From Streptacidiphilus jiangxiensis (GTDB lineage: Bacteria; Actinomycetota; Actinomycetes; Streptomycetales; Streptomycetaceae): a stretch of 64,000 nt of DNA. Below are positions 27,193-36,403 of the stretch, one piece after another. The stretch spans positions 1-64,000 of the forward strand of contig NZ_FOAZ01000023.1 in the NCBI RefSeq assembly GCF_900109465.1, given 5' to 3'. Every line of letters begins with the position of its first letter. Position 1 is the first letter of the stretch. The translations under genes and the position numbers were made by a program. Under the pieces are notes generated by a model that saw nothing but the letters and a program-made list of their open reading frames with translations, had not been told where the DNA came from and searched no databases.

Positions 27193-29115
27193 ATGCCGCA
27201 CCTGCCTTCGCCCTCAGTACCCTCTTCCTCGCTGCTGCACCGACTGCGGCGCACGCTGCGGACACCGCTCGGGGTCACCGCCCTGACGGCCTGCATCGTG
27301 CTGGCAGTGGTGGCCGTGCTCGGACCGATGCTCTTCGGCGCCGAGGCCGACCGGGTCGACACCAATGCGATCGACCAGGGCAGCAGCATGGCGCACCTGC
27401 TCGGCACCGACGACCTCGGCCGCGACATCGCGGCCCGAGTGGTGGTGGCGACCCGGCTGTCCCTGGAGCTCACCCTGCAGGCGACCGTCATCGGCGTCGT
27501 GGGCGGACTGCTGCTCGGCGTGGCGCCGACCGTGCTGGGCCGAAGGCTCGGACGGCTGGTCACCGCGACCGTGGGAGTCCTGGTGGCCTTCCCCGGGCTG
27601 CTCTTCGTCCTGTTCCTGGCCACCGTCTTCGGCGTGGGCAGCACCGGCGCAATGTTCGCCATCGGGGTGGCGACGGTCCCGTCGATGGCCCGGCTGGTGC
27701 AGAACATGACGGCGTCTATCGCCGGCTCCGACTACGTCGCGGCTGCCCGGATCCTCGGCGTCGGCCGGTTCCGGCTGGTGTCACGGCACCTTCTGCCCAA
27801 CATCGCCGAACCGTCCGCGCTGTTCGCCACCCAGGCGGCGGCCGGCATCCTGCTGTCCTTCTCGGGACTGTCCTTCCTGGGCCTCGGCGTGCAGGCGCCG
27901 CAGTACGACTGGGGGCGGCTGCTCAACGAGCAGCTGAACGGGATCTATGTGAACCCGGTCGCGGCCCTCGCCCCCGGCGTGGCCGTGGTGCTGACCGGCC
28001 TGACGTTCGGCCTGGTCGGCGAGGTCTTCGCCAAGGCCAGCGGACGCCGCGCCCCACTGTCCCGGCAACAGCCGCCGTCGGAGCAGTCGGCGATGGCCCC
28101 TGCGCCGCTGCCGGACGAGTCCGCCGAGGGCGCGCTGGTCCAGGTGCACGACCTGCGGGTGGGCTTCCCCGACGGCCGGGAGGCCGTGCGCGGGGTGTCG
28201 CTGACCATCGGTCACGGCGAGGCGCTCGGCCTGGTCGGGGAGTCAGGATCGGGCAAGAGCCTGACCGCCCTGGCCCTGGCCGACCTGGTCCCGCACCCGG
28301 GCCGGGTCCAGGCCGCCGAGATCACCTTCGACGGCCACGACCTGCGCTCGGACCCGCACCTGGGGACCACGCTGGCGATGGTCTTCCAGGACCCGATGGC
28401 CTCGCTCAACCCGGCCCTGCGGGTCGGCCGCCAGCTCTCCGAGGTCGCCGAGGTCCACCTGGGCTCCACCCGCGCCCAGGCCAGGGCGCGCGCCGTCGAC
28501 CGGCTCTCGGCGGTACGCATCCCCTCGGCCGCCCGCCGGGCCCGGCAGCGTCCGCACGAGTACTCCGGCGGCATGCGGCAGCGGGCGGTCATCGCCATGG
28601 GACTGATGGGCGAACCGAAGCTGGTGATCGCCGACGAGCCGACCACGGCGCTGGATGTGACGGTCCAGCAGCAGGTGCTCGACCTGCTGGCCGAGGTGCG
28701 CACCGAGACCGGTGCGGCGCTGCTGCTGATCTCGCACGATCTCGCCGTCGTCGCCCAGGTCTGCGAACGGGTGCTGGTGATGTACGCCGGGCGGATCGTC
28801 GAGGACCTGCCGGTCGCCGAACTGGTCGGCGGCGCGGCCCACCCCTACACCCGGGCGCTGGTCGGGGCGATCCCCACCATGACCACCGACCCGAACACCG
28901 AACTGGCGACCATCCCAGGACGGCCCCCGGAACCGGGCGACGCCGACCAAGGCTGCTCCTTTGCGCCGCGCTGCGCCCTCGCCACCGATCGCTGCCGCAG
29001 CACCCGGCCCGAACTGGTCGGCTTCGACACCGGCCGACGGGTCGCCTGCTGGCACCCGGTCGGCGCGGTCCTGCCGCTGGACGTCCGCCCGGTCGATGCG
29101 GAGGCCGCCTCGTGA
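27193..29115 (+). CDS. Oligopeptide ABC transporter permease-ATPase fusion (DppC-DppD)
   Basis: A 640-aa fusion. Residues 1-~290 are a DppC-type permease (HLLGTDDLGRDIAARV, EAA loop SDYVAAARILGVGRFRLVSR). Residues ~315-640 are a DppD-type ATPase with Walker A GESGSGKS, signature YSGGMRQR, Walker B LVIADEPT and H-loop SHDLAVV. It ends in the oligopeptide-type Cys cluster (CSFAPRCALATDRC, then ACWHP). Such fusions are known in actinobacteria. It starts 2 bases after the previous stop. Confidence 0.92.
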   Translation: MPHLPSPSVPSSSLLHRLRRTLRTPLGVTALTACIVLAVVAVLGPMLFGAEADRVDTNAIDQGSSMAHLLGTDDLGRDIAARVVVATRLSLELTLQATVIGVVGGLLLGVAPTVLGRRLGRLVTATVGVLVAFPGLLFVLFLATVFGVGSTGAMFAIGVATVPSMARLVQNMTASIAGSDYVAAARILGVGRFRLVSRHLLPNIAEPSALFATQAAAGILLSFSGLSFLGLGVQAPQYDWGRLLNEQLNGIYVNPVAALAPGVAVVLTGLTFGLVGEVFAKASGRRAPLSRQQPPSEQSAMAPAPLPDESAEGALVQVHDLRVGFPDGREAVRGVSLTIGHGEALGLVGESGSGKSLTALALADLVPHPGRVQAAEITFDGHDLRSDPHLGTTLAMVFQDPMASLNPALRVGRQLSEVAEVHLGSTRAQARARAVDRLSAVRIPSAARRARQRPHEYSGGMRQRAVIAMGLMGEPKLVIADEPTTALDVTVQQQVLDLLAEVRTETGAALLLISHDLAVVAQVCERVLVMYAGRIVEDLPVAELVGGAAHPYTRALVGAIPTMTTDPNTELATIPGRPPEPGDADQGCSFAPRCALATDRCRSTRPELVGFDTGRRVACWHPVGAVLPLDVRPVDAEAAS

Positions 29116-29855
29116 GCTCGCTCGAACTGCGCGGGATCACCGTGCGCTACGGCCGCTTCACGGCCGTCGAGAACGTCGACCTGCTGGTGCCCGAAGGGAC
29201 CGTCACCGGTTTGGTGGGCGGCTCCGGATCCGGCAAGTCCACGCTCGGCAAGGCCGTGGTCGGGCTGGCCCCGATCACGGCTGGCCAGGTGCTGGTCGAC
29301 GGCGGCGACCTCGGCCGACGGCGCGGACGCGGACCGGTGCAGCTGGTGTTCCAGAACCCGTACGCCTCGCTCGACCCGCGGATGACCGTCGGCGCGGCCG
29401 TCGCCGAGGCCCTGCCGCGCACCGGCCGGGCGGCGCGCAGCACTGAGGTGGCACGCTACTTGGAGCTGGTCGGCATCGACCCGTCCCGGGCCGTGCTGAC
29501 GCCCGACGCGCTCTCCGGCGGGCAGCGGCAGCGGGTCGCCCTGGCCCGCGCCCTGGCCGCCCGGCCCGGGGTGCTGATCGCCGACGAGATCACCTCGGCG
29601 CTGGACGTCTCCGTCCAGGGCGCGGTGCTCAACCTGCTGCGCGAACTGCAGCGGGAGTTGGGCTTCGCGATGCTCTTCATCTCCCACAACCTCGCGGTCG
29701 TCCGCTACCTGTCCGACCAGGTCGCCGTCATGGACGAGGGACGGCTGGTCGAGTGCGGTCCCACCGACCGAGTGCTGCGACAGCCCGAACACGCCACCAC
29801 CCGGACCCTGCTGGCCTGCGTGCCCACGATCTCCCCCGCCGAGGAGGCGTCATGA
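29112..29855 (+). CDS. Oligopeptide ABC transporter ATPase (DppF-type)
   Basis: A 247-aa ATPase: Walker A GGSGSGKST, Q-loop VFQNPYASLDPR, signature LSGGQRQR, Walker B VLIADEITSALD and H-loop SHNLAVVRYL. It is shorter than typical DppF because it lacks the C-terminal Cys extension. GTG at 29112 overlaps the preceding stop by 4 bases. It completes the importer with the fused DppD half. Confidence 0.92.
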   Translation: MSSLELRGITVRYGRFTAVENVDLLVPEGTVTGLVGGSGSGKSTLGKAVVGLAPITAGQVLVDGGDLGRRRGRGPVQLVFQNPYASLDPRMTVGAAVAEALPRTGRAARSTEVARYLELVGIDPSRAVLTPDALSGGQRQRVALARALAARPGVLIADEITSALDVSVQGAVLNLLRELQRELGFAMLFISHNLAVVRYLSDQVAVMDEGRLVECGPTDRVLRQPEHATTRTLLACVPTISPAEEAS

Positions 29856-31756
29856 CCCGGCCACTGGCCATCGATGACCTGTACCGGATCGAGACCCCGG
29901 GTGACCCCGCCCTCACCCCCGACGGCGAGCGCGTCGTCTACGTGCTGACCACCCAGGACGCCGAGCAGGACCGCGCGGTCGGCGCGCTGTGGGAGGTCCG
30001 CAACGGCGGCCCGGCCCGCCGGCTCACCGCAGGACCCGACGACGCGGCGCCGCGCTGGTCCCCAGACGGCTCCCAGCTGGCCTTCCTGCGCGCCGGACAG
30101 ATCTTCCTGCTGCCGGCCGAGGCGGGCGAGGCAGTGGCCTTGACGACACGTCAGACCTGTCCGGCTGGTGCCGGGGTGCCAGTGTGGAGCCCGGACGGCA
30201 CCCGGATCGCCTTCACCGCCCCCGCGTCCACCCCCGACCCCGACGCCCCCGTCGTGATCGACACCCTCGGCTGGAAGGCCGACGGCACCGGCCTGCTCGG
30301 CCCGGTCCGCTCGCACCTGTTCGTGGTGGACGTCGAGTCCGCCGCGGTCCGGCAGCTGACCAGCGGCGGCTACCACGCCGGACCGCCCGCCTGGTCGCCC
30401 GACGGCACCCGGATCGCCTTCCCCGCCGGGATCGCCCGGGACGCCGACCTGACCGAGGCCTCGGCCGCCCACGTGGTCGACGCCGACGCCGAAGGGGCCG
30501 CACCCCGGCGGATCGGCCCGGACACCGGGCTGGTCGGGCCGGTCGGCTGGTTCCCCGACGGGACCGCGCTGCTGGTCACCGGCCGGACGACGGTCAGCAT
30601 CGGCCACCTGGGACTGCTCCGCCAACCCCTGGACGGCTCGGCGCCGGTACTGCTCACCGGGGCCCTGGACCGCAATGTGATGCCCGGCGGCCCCGGCTAC
30701 CCCGGCGCGCTACCGCAGTTCCACGGCGATGACATCGTCTTCTGCGCCCGCGACCGCGGCGTCTCCCGGCTCTACCGGCTGGACGCCGCCGGGATCAGCG
30801 AGTTCCCGCTGCCCCCCGGCGCCGGAATCAGCGGTTGCTCGGTCGCCGCCAAGGCCGGACGAGCCGCCCTGGTGGTGTCCGACGCGACCGCCTTCGGCGA
30901 GATCGACCTGCTCGATCTCGGCACCGACACCCGCACCCGGCTGACCGGGCACACCGCGGCGGCCCTGCCCGAGGTCGCTCTCGCCCCCGTCGTCGAAAGG
31001 GAGTTCGAGATCTCGGACGGCACCCTGGTGCACGGCCTGGTCATCCGGGACCCGCAGGCCCCCGTCGGCGGACCGCTGCTGGTCGACATCCACGGCGGCC
31101 CGCACAACGCCTGGGCCCCGCACGCCGATCCCGTCCACCTCTACCACCAGGAACTGGCCGCCCGGGGCTGGACCGTCCTCGTCCTCAACATCCGCGGCAG
31201 CGACGGCTACGGCGAGGAGTTCTTCACCGCCGCCGTCGGCGCCTGGGGCGAGGCCGACGAGCGGGACGTCCTGGAGCCGGTCGCCACCCTCGTCGCCGAG
31301 GGCCTGGTAGACCCGGAACGGCTGGCGCTGACCGGCTACAGCTACGGCGGCTACCTCTCCTGCTGGCTCTCCGCCCGCAGCGACGTCTTCGCCACCGTGG
31401 TCCCCGGCGGCGTGGTCACCGACCTCATCAGCATGGCCGGGACCTGCGACATGGGGCAGTGGCTCACCGGCCTGGAGGTGGGCGGCGGCCCGGAGCGGCT
31501 GACCGCGCTGTCCCCGCTGAGCGAAGTGGACAGTGTCCATGCCCCCACCCTGATCCTCCACGGCGGCGCGGACGACCGCTGCCCGGTCGGCCAGGCCGAG
31601 CAGTGGTTCCACGCCCTTCGCACCCGCGGGGTCGTCTCCCAACTGGTGCTGTACCCAGGCGGATCGCACCTGTTCATCCTCAACGGACGCCCCTCGCACC
31701 GCGCCGACTACTCCCGTCGCCTCGTCGACTGGGTGACCAAGCACACCGACCACTGA
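29852..31756 (+). CDS. S9 (prolyl oligopeptidase/acylaminoacyl-peptidase type) peptidase
   Basis: A 634-aa cytoplasmic peptidase. The N-terminal ~370 residues are a beta-propeller of TolB-like strands (PRWSPDGSQLAF, PVWSPDGTRIAF, PAWSPDGTRIAF). The C-terminal alpha/beta hydrolase has Ser497 (GYSYGGY), Asp in HGGADDRCP and His in GGSHLF. The family removes dipeptides or N-acylated residues from short peptides. Its ATG overlaps the ATPase stop (ATGA), so imported peptides are its likely substrates. Confidence 0.9.
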   Translation: MTRPLAIDDLYRIETPGDPALTPDGERVVYVLTTQDAEQDRAVGALWEVRNGGPARRLTAGPDDAAPRWSPDGSQLAFLRAGQIFLLPAEAGEAVALTTRQTCPAGAGVPVWSPDGTRIAFTAPASTPDPDAPVVIDTLGWKADGTGLLGPVRSHLFVVDVESAAVRQLTSGGYHAGPPAWSPDGTRIAFPAGIARDADLTEASAAHVVDADAEGAAPRRIGPDTGLVGPVGWFPDGTALLVTGRTTVSIGHLGLLRQPLDGSAPVLLTGALDRNVMPGGPGYPGALPQFHGDDIVFCARDRGVSRLYRLDAAGISEFPLPPGAGISGCSVAAKAGRAALVVSDATAFGEIDLLDLGTDTRTRLTGHTAAALPEVALAPVVEREFEISDGTLVHGLVIRDPQAPVGGPLLVDIHGGPHNAWAPHADPVHLYHQELAARGWTVLVLNIRGSDGYGEEFFTAAVGAWGEADERDVLEPVATLVAEGLVDPERLALTGYSYGGYLSCWLSARSDVFATVVPGGVVTDLISMAGTCDMGQWLTGLEVGGGPERLTALSPLSEVDSVHAPTLILHGGADDRCPVGQAEQWFHALRTRGVVSQLVLYPGGSHLFILNGRPSHRADYSRRLVDWVTKHTDH

Positions 31757-31779
31757 CCGAACCAGAACTGGAGCCCGCC

Positions 31780-33171
31780 ATGACCGGCGCAACCGCAACG
31801 ACGGCAACACCCGACCAGATCACCGCCCACTGGGCTGCCCGCCTGCACGAGTTGGCGGCCCGCCACCACGTGATCGGCGCCAGCCTGGGGATCCTGCACC
31901 GGGGCCGGCTCATCGCCGAAGCCGCCACCGGCACCGCCAACCTCGACGCCGGGACCGAGGCCACCACCGACACCCTGTTCCAGATCGGCTCCATCTCCAA
32001 GGTGTGGACCGCCACCGTGGCGATGGCCCTGGTCGACGAGGGCCTGCTCGAACTGGACACCCCGATCGTCTCCTTCCTCCCGGAGTTCCGGACGGCCGAC
32101 CAGCAGCTGACCGACGGTGTGACGCTCCGTCACCTGCTGACCCACACCAGCGGGATCGACGGCGACTTCTTCGCCGACACCGGCCGGGGTGACGACTGTC
32201 TGGAGAAGTACACCGCGCTGCTCGCCGACGTCCCGGCCACCCACCCGTTGGGCGCCACCCTCTCGTACTGCAACACGGGCTTCACGCTGCTGGGCCGGGT
32301 GCTGGAGTACGTCACCGGGGTGCCGTGGGACGAGCTGATGCGCGAGCGCCTCTACCGGCCGCTGGGCCTGACCCACACCGCGACCCTGCCGGAGGAGGTG
32401 CTGAGCTTTCGCGCCGCCATCGGACACTTCGGCAACCCCCCGGCGCCGGCCAAGGTGTGGGGGCTGATGCGCTCCGTCGGACCGGCCGGGCTGATCTGCT
32501 CGGTCCCGCGCGAGGTCCTGGCCTTTGCCCAGCTGCACATGAACGGCGGCCTCACCGACGACGGCACCAAGGTCGTCTCCGCCGGGAGCGTCGCCGCCAT
32601 GCAGACCCCTCAGGCCAAGGTGCCCGACCCGGACACCCTGGGTCACTCCTGGGGCCTGGGCTGGTTCCTCGACGACTGGAACGGACACCGGGTCTACGGG
32701 CACGACGGCGCCACCCTCGGCCAGTCGGCCTTCCTGCGGGTGCTGCCCGACGCGGACCTGGCCATCTGCCTGCTCACCAACGGCGGTGACACCCGCAGCC
32801 TTTTCGGCGACCTGTTCCGGGAGATCGCCCAGGAGGTCGGCGGTGTGACCATGCGCACGCCGATCGAGCCCGCGGACGAGCCGGTGCCGTTCGATCCCGC
32901 AGACCATGTCGGCGTCTACGAGCGGCTCGGCGTCCGGATCGAGATCAGCGAGCGCGACGGCGGCCTGGTGATGCGCAGCACGTCCACCGGTCCGCTGGCC
33001 TCGTTGCTCCCGGAGGCGGCGACGGAGCTGCCGCTGCACCCGGTGCGGCCCGGGGTCTTCGCCGTCCGGCAGCCGGGCATGGAGACCTGGTTCCCGGTCG
33101 TGTTCTACACCCTCGCCGACGGCACGCCCTACCTCCACCACGGCGCGCGTGCCACCCCGAAGGTGGGCTGA
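31780..33171 (+). CDS. S12 serine hydrolase, D-aminopeptidase/beta-lactamase-like
   Basis: A 463-aa protein of the penicillin-recognising fold with all three motifs: Ser71-x-x-Lys74 (GSISKVW), Tyr-x-Asn (SYCNTG) and His-x-Gly (YGHDGATLG). A C-terminal beta-barrel-like domain (~370-463) follows, as in Ochrobactrum D-aminopeptidase. No signal peptide is visible, so it acts in the cytoplasm, arguing against a penicillin-binding or beta-lactamase role. Family alternatives are D-aminopeptidase, D-amino-acid amidase or esterase. It starts 23 bases after the S9 gene. Confidence 0.85.
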   Translation: MTGATATTATPDQITAHWAARLHELAARHHVIGASLGILHRGRLIAEAATGTANLDAGTEATTDTLFQIGSISKVWTATVAMALVDEGLLELDTPIVSFLPEFRTADQQLTDGVTLRHLLTHTSGIDGDFFADTGRGDDCLEKYTALLADVPATHPLGATLSYCNTGFTLLGRVLEYVTGVPWDELMRERLYRPLGLTHTATLPEEVLSFRAAIGHFGNPPAPAKVWGLMRSVGPAGLICSVPREVLAFAQLHMNGGLTDDGTKVVSAGSVAAMQTPQAKVPDPDTLGHSWGLGWFLDDWNGHRVYGHDGATLGQSAFLRVLPDADLAICLLTNGGDTRSLFGDLFREIAQEVGGVTMRTPIEPADEPVPFDPADHVGVYERLGVRIEISERDGGLVMRSTSTGPLASLLPEAATELPLHPVRPGVFAVRQPGMETWFPVVFYTLADGTPYLHHGARATPKVG

Positions 33172-33172
33172 C

Positions 33173-34306
33173 GTGCGAGGTTACCCGGCCGCGCTGGAGG
33201 CCCGGCTGCCCGCCATGGTCGAGGACGTCCTGGAGCTGGTCGGCACCGAGTCGCCGACCGCGGACAAGGCCGCAGTGAGCACCTGCGCCAAGGTCGTCGC
33301 CGATCTCGGCACCCGGCTCACCGGCACCGCCCCCGAGTGGCTCGACGCCGCCGGACGGCCGCACCTGCGCTGGCGCTTCGGTGCCGGCGACCGGGTGCTG
33401 CTGCTCGGCCACTACGACACGGTCTGGCCGCTGGGCTCACTGGCCACCCATCCCGGCGAGGTGGTCGACGGCCGGCTCACCGGACCGGGCTGCTTCGACA
33501 TGAAGGGCGGGCTGGTGCAGCTGTTCCACGCCCTCTCGCTGCTGGACGACCTGGACGGGGTGTCCGTCCTGGTCACCGGCGACGAGGAGACCGGCGCCCC
33601 GTCCTCACGCGAGCTGATCGAGGCCGAGGCCCGGCGCACCCGGGCCGTGCTGGTCCTGGAGGCCAGCGAGGAGGGCGCGTTGAAGACCGCACGCAAGGGC
33701 ATCTCCAGCTACGACCTGCGGATCGCCGGCCGTGCCGCGCACGCCGGGCTGGAACCCCACCGGGGCGTCAACGCCACCACCGAACTGGCGCACCAGGTAC
33801 TGGCGTTGGCCGCGCTGGCCGACCCGGCGAGCGGGACCACCGTCACCCCGACCGTGGCCGCCTCCGGCACCACCCAGAACACGGTCCCGGCGGCGGCGCG
33901 GCTCCAGCTCGACGTCCGGGTGGAGACCCTCGCCGAGCAGGCCCGGGTGGACGCCGCAGTGCGCGGGCTGAAGCCGGTGCTCGCGGGCACCTCGATCGAG
34001 CTGCACGGCGGCCCCGACCGGGCGCCGCTGCAGGCCGGCGCGTCCACGGGGCTCTTCCTGCAGGCCCGCAGGCTCTACTCCGAACTGGGCCTCGGCGAGC
34101 TGCGCGGGGTGGCGGTCGGCGGCGGCTCCGACGGCAACTTCACCGCCGGCGTGGGCACACCCACGCTGGACGGGCTCGGCGCGGTCGGCGGCGGCGCGCA
34201 CGCCGACGACGAGCACGTCCTGGTGGCCGAAATGCCCAGGCGCGCTGCGCTGGTGGCGGCGCTGGTAGCTGAACTCCAAGCGAAGACGGACGAGGTGCCC
34301 TCGTGA
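33173..34306 (+). CDS. M20 metallohydrolase (carboxypeptidase G2-like), probable N-acyl-L-amino acid deacylase
   Basis: A 377-aa dinuclear zinc hydrolase: GHYDTVWPLGS, CFDMKGG, catalytic TGDEETG, SGTTQNTVP and the C-terminal His site GGGAHADDEH. GTG 33173 is 1 base after the S12 stop and preceded by AAGGTGG. With the next two genes it reproduces the set described in Geobacillus, where an M20 enzyme removes the succinyl group from N-succinyl-L-amino acids after racemisation. Deacylation of N-acyl-L-amino acids is therefore the preferred role. Carboxypeptidase activity cannot be excluded. Confidence 0.88.
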   Translation: MRGYPAALEARLPAMVEDVLELVGTESPTADKAAVSTCAKVVADLGTRLTGTAPEWLDAAGRPHLRWRFGAGDRVLLLGHYDTVWPLGSLATHPGEVVDGRLTGPGCFDMKGGLVQLFHALSLLDDLDGVSVLVTGDEETGAPSSRELIEAEARRTRAVLVLEASEEGALKTARKGISSYDLRIAGRAAHAGLEPHRGVNATTELAHQVLALAALADPASGTTVTPTVAASGTTQNTVPAAARLQLDVRVETLAEQARVDAAVRGLKPVLAGTSIELHGGPDRAPLQAGASTGLFLQARRLYSELGLGELRGVAVGGGSDGNFTAGVGTPTLDGLGAVGGGAHADDEHVLVAEMPRRAALVAALVAELQAKTDEVPS

Positions 34307-35238
34307 ACGCGATCCCTCACCAGACCCCTCACCCGGAGAGCGCCGCAGCGGCCGCGGCGGCGGCGCTCGCCGCGCGCGGAGCCGACGTGACCATCACCGA
34401 GCTGCACGAACCCGACGGGATCCGCGAAGCCTGCCGGCTGCTCGACCGCGTCTGGCGGCCCGAACCCACCAACCCGCTGATCACCCCGGATCTGCTGCGG
34501 GTGTTCGCCCACTCCGGCAGCTACGTCGTAGGCGTCCACCGGGACGGCCGAATGGTCGGCGCCTGCCTGGGCTTCCTGGCCGCGACCGGCCTCCACTCGC
34601 ACATCGCCGGAGTGGAGTCCGGCCTCCGCAGCCGGAACGTCGGCTTCGCCGTCAAACTGCACCAACGGGCCTGGGCGCTGGCCCGCGGCATCACCACCGT
34701 GACCTGGACCTACGACCCGCTGATCAGCCGCAACGCCTACTTCAACCTGACCAAGCTGGGCGCGCTGCCGGACGAGTACCTCACCGACTTCTACGGCCCG
34801 ATGAACGACGAGCTCAACGCGGGCGCCGAGACCGACCGGCTGCTGGTCCGCTGGGACCTGGCCGGCGAGCGTGCCATCCACGCCACCGCCGGCCTCCGCC
34901 CCGCCGCCGCCCACCTCGCCGCCACACACCTCGACACCCCGGGCGCGGTCGTCGCACTGGACGCGAAGCCCGACGGCCTGCCCGTCGTCGGCCGCTGCGA
35001 CGGCAGCCCCGCCCTGGTCCGAATCCCACCGGACATCGAGGAGCTGCGCCGCAGCGACCCGGCCACCGCCCGGGCGTGGCGGCACGCGCTGCGCGAGGTC
35101 CTCGGCGGACTGATGGCCGAGGGCAGAGCCGTCACCGAATTCACTCGGGACGGCTGGTACGTGATCGACCGCCCCCAGGTCGACCATCCTCCGCTCGACC
35201 ACCCCACGCTCGACCGAAACCAGGAGAGCCAGCCATGA
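34303..35238 (+). CDS. GNAT acyltransferase (COG3375-like), probable D-amino acid N-acyl/succinyltransferase
   Basis: A 311-aa GNAT-superfamily protein. The segment GITTVTWTYDPLISRNAYFN followed by LTKLGA is the hallmark of the COG3375 subgroup as I recall it, with an acyl-CoA site region (VESGLRSRNVGFAVKLHQRAW). GTG 34303 overlaps the M20 stop by 4 bases, and the end overlaps the racemase start by 4 bases. In the characterised D-to-L amino acid pathway, a protein of this type N-succinylates D-amino acids to feed the racemase. The acyl donor here is inferred. Confidence 0.85.
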   Translation: MNAIPHQTPHPESAAAAAAAALAARGADVTITELHEPDGIREACRLLDRVWRPEPTNPLITPDLLRVFAHSGSYVVGVHRDGRMVGACLGFLAATGLHSHIAGVESGLRSRNVGFAVKLHQRAWALARGITTVTWTYDPLISRNAYFNLTKLGALPDEYLTDFYGPMNDELNAGAETDRLLVRWDLAGERAIHATAGLRPAAAHLAATHLDTPGAVVALDAKPDGLPVVGRCDGSPALVRIPPDIEELRRSDPATARAWRHALREVLGGLMAEGRAVTEFTRDGWYVIDRPQVDHPPLDHPTLDRNQESQP

Positions 35239-36341
35239 AACTCGTCGGTGTGGAACTGCGCCGGATCGCGATGCCGCTGGTCGCGCCGTTCCGAACGTCC
35301 TTCGCGACCATGACCTCCAGGGAGATCCTGCTGGTCCGGATCGAGACCGAGCACCACCAGGGCTACGGCGAGTGCGTCACCATGGCCGACCCGCTCTACT
35401 CCAGCGAGTACGCCGCCGGTGCCGCCGACGTCATGCGCAGCCACCTCATCCCGGCACTGGCCGCGCTGCCCTCGCTGGACCCCTGGGCAGTGGCGCCCGC
35501 GCTGGCGCAGTTCAAGGGCCACAGGATGGCCAAGGCGGCCCTGGAGACCGCCGTCCTCGACGCCTGGCTGCGGGCCCACGACCTGTCGCTGGCCGAATGG
35601 CTCGGGGCCACCGCCGAGCGGGTCCCGGCCGGGGTCTCGGTCGGCATCATGGACTCCGTCCCGGAGCTGCTCGACGCCGTCGACGGCTACCTGGCCGAGG
35701 GCTACCTGCGGATCAAGCTCAAGATCGAGCCGGGCTGGGACGTGGAGCCGGTCCGCGCGGTGCGCGAGCGCTTCGGCGACGACCTGCTGCTCCAGGTGGA
35801 CGCCAACACCGCCTACACCCTGGCCGACGCCCCGCAGTTGGCCCGGCTCGACCCGTTCGGACTGCTGCTGATCGAGCAGCCGCTGGACGAGGAGGACGTC
35901 CGCGGCCACGCCGCGCTGGCCGGCCGGATCCGCACCCCGATCTGCCTGGACGAGTCCATCGTCTCGGCCCGCTCGGCGGCCGACGCCATCGCCCTGGGCG
36001 CCTGCTCGATCGTCAACATCAAGCCGGGCCGGGTCGGCGGCTACCTGGAGTCCCGCCGGATCCACGACGTCTGCGCCGCGAACGGCGTCCCGGTGTGGTG
36101 CGGCGGGATGCTGGAGACCGGCCTCGGCCGGGCCGCCAACGTCGCGCTCGCCGCGCTGCCCGGCTTCACCCTCCCCGGCGACACCTCGGCCTCGGACCGG
36201 TACTACCGGACCGACATCACCGAGCCCTTCGTCCTGAAGGACGGTCACCTCGACGTTCCCCGGGGGCCCGGCATCGGTCTCTCCCCCGTCCCCGAGCGGC
36301 TGGCCGCCGTGACCGAGTCGACCGAATGGATCGGCGTGTGA
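35235..36341 (+). CDS. N-acyl/N-succinylamino acid racemase (enolase superfamily)
   Basis: A 368-aa enolase-superfamily enzyme of the NSAR/OSBS group, the same length as the Amycolatopsis N-acylamino acid racemase and recognisably close to it. The acid-base pair Lys163 (RIKLKIEPG) and Lys263 (NIKPGRVGG) and the metal ligands Asp189, Glu214 and Asp239 (CLDESI) are all in place. It equilibrates N-acyl-D- and N-acyl-L-amino acids. No menaquinone genes lie nearby, so o-succinylbenzoate synthesis is unlikely as its role here. Its ATG overlaps the GNAT stop (ATGA). Confidence 0.93.
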   Translation: MKLVGVELRRIAMPLVAPFRTSFATMTSREILLVRIETEHHQGYGECVTMADPLYSSEYAAGAADVMRSHLIPALAALPSLDPWAVAPALAQFKGHRMAKAALETAVLDAWLRAHDLSLAEWLGATAERVPAGVSVGIMDSVPELLDAVDGYLAEGYLRIKLKIEPGWDVEPVRAVRERFGDDLLLQVDANTAYTLADAPQLARLDPFGLLLIEQPLDEEDVRGHAALAGRIRTPICLDESIVSARSAADAIALGACSIVNIKPGRVGGYLESRRIHDVCAANGVPVWCGGMLETGLGRAANVALAALPGFTLPGDTSASDRYYRTDITEPFVLKDGHLDVPRGPGIGLSPVPERLAAVTESTEWIGV

Positions 36342-36403
36342 CGACAAGCCACGACACCACCCATGGCACCGACGTTCGTCAAACATTGAGGCAAGGGAAC
36401 GTG

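Noticed and set aside
31780-33171. Beta-lactamase resistance gene
   Set aside because: No signal peptide, an HxG third motif and a C-terminal extra domain within a peptide-catabolic operon favour a D-aminopeptidase-like hydrolase.
35235-36341. Menaquinone o-succinylbenzoate synthase
   Set aside because: The catalytic residues alone cannot separate the two activities. The neighbours are an acyltransferase and an M20 deacylase, not men genes, and the closest remembered relative is the Amycolatopsis racemase.
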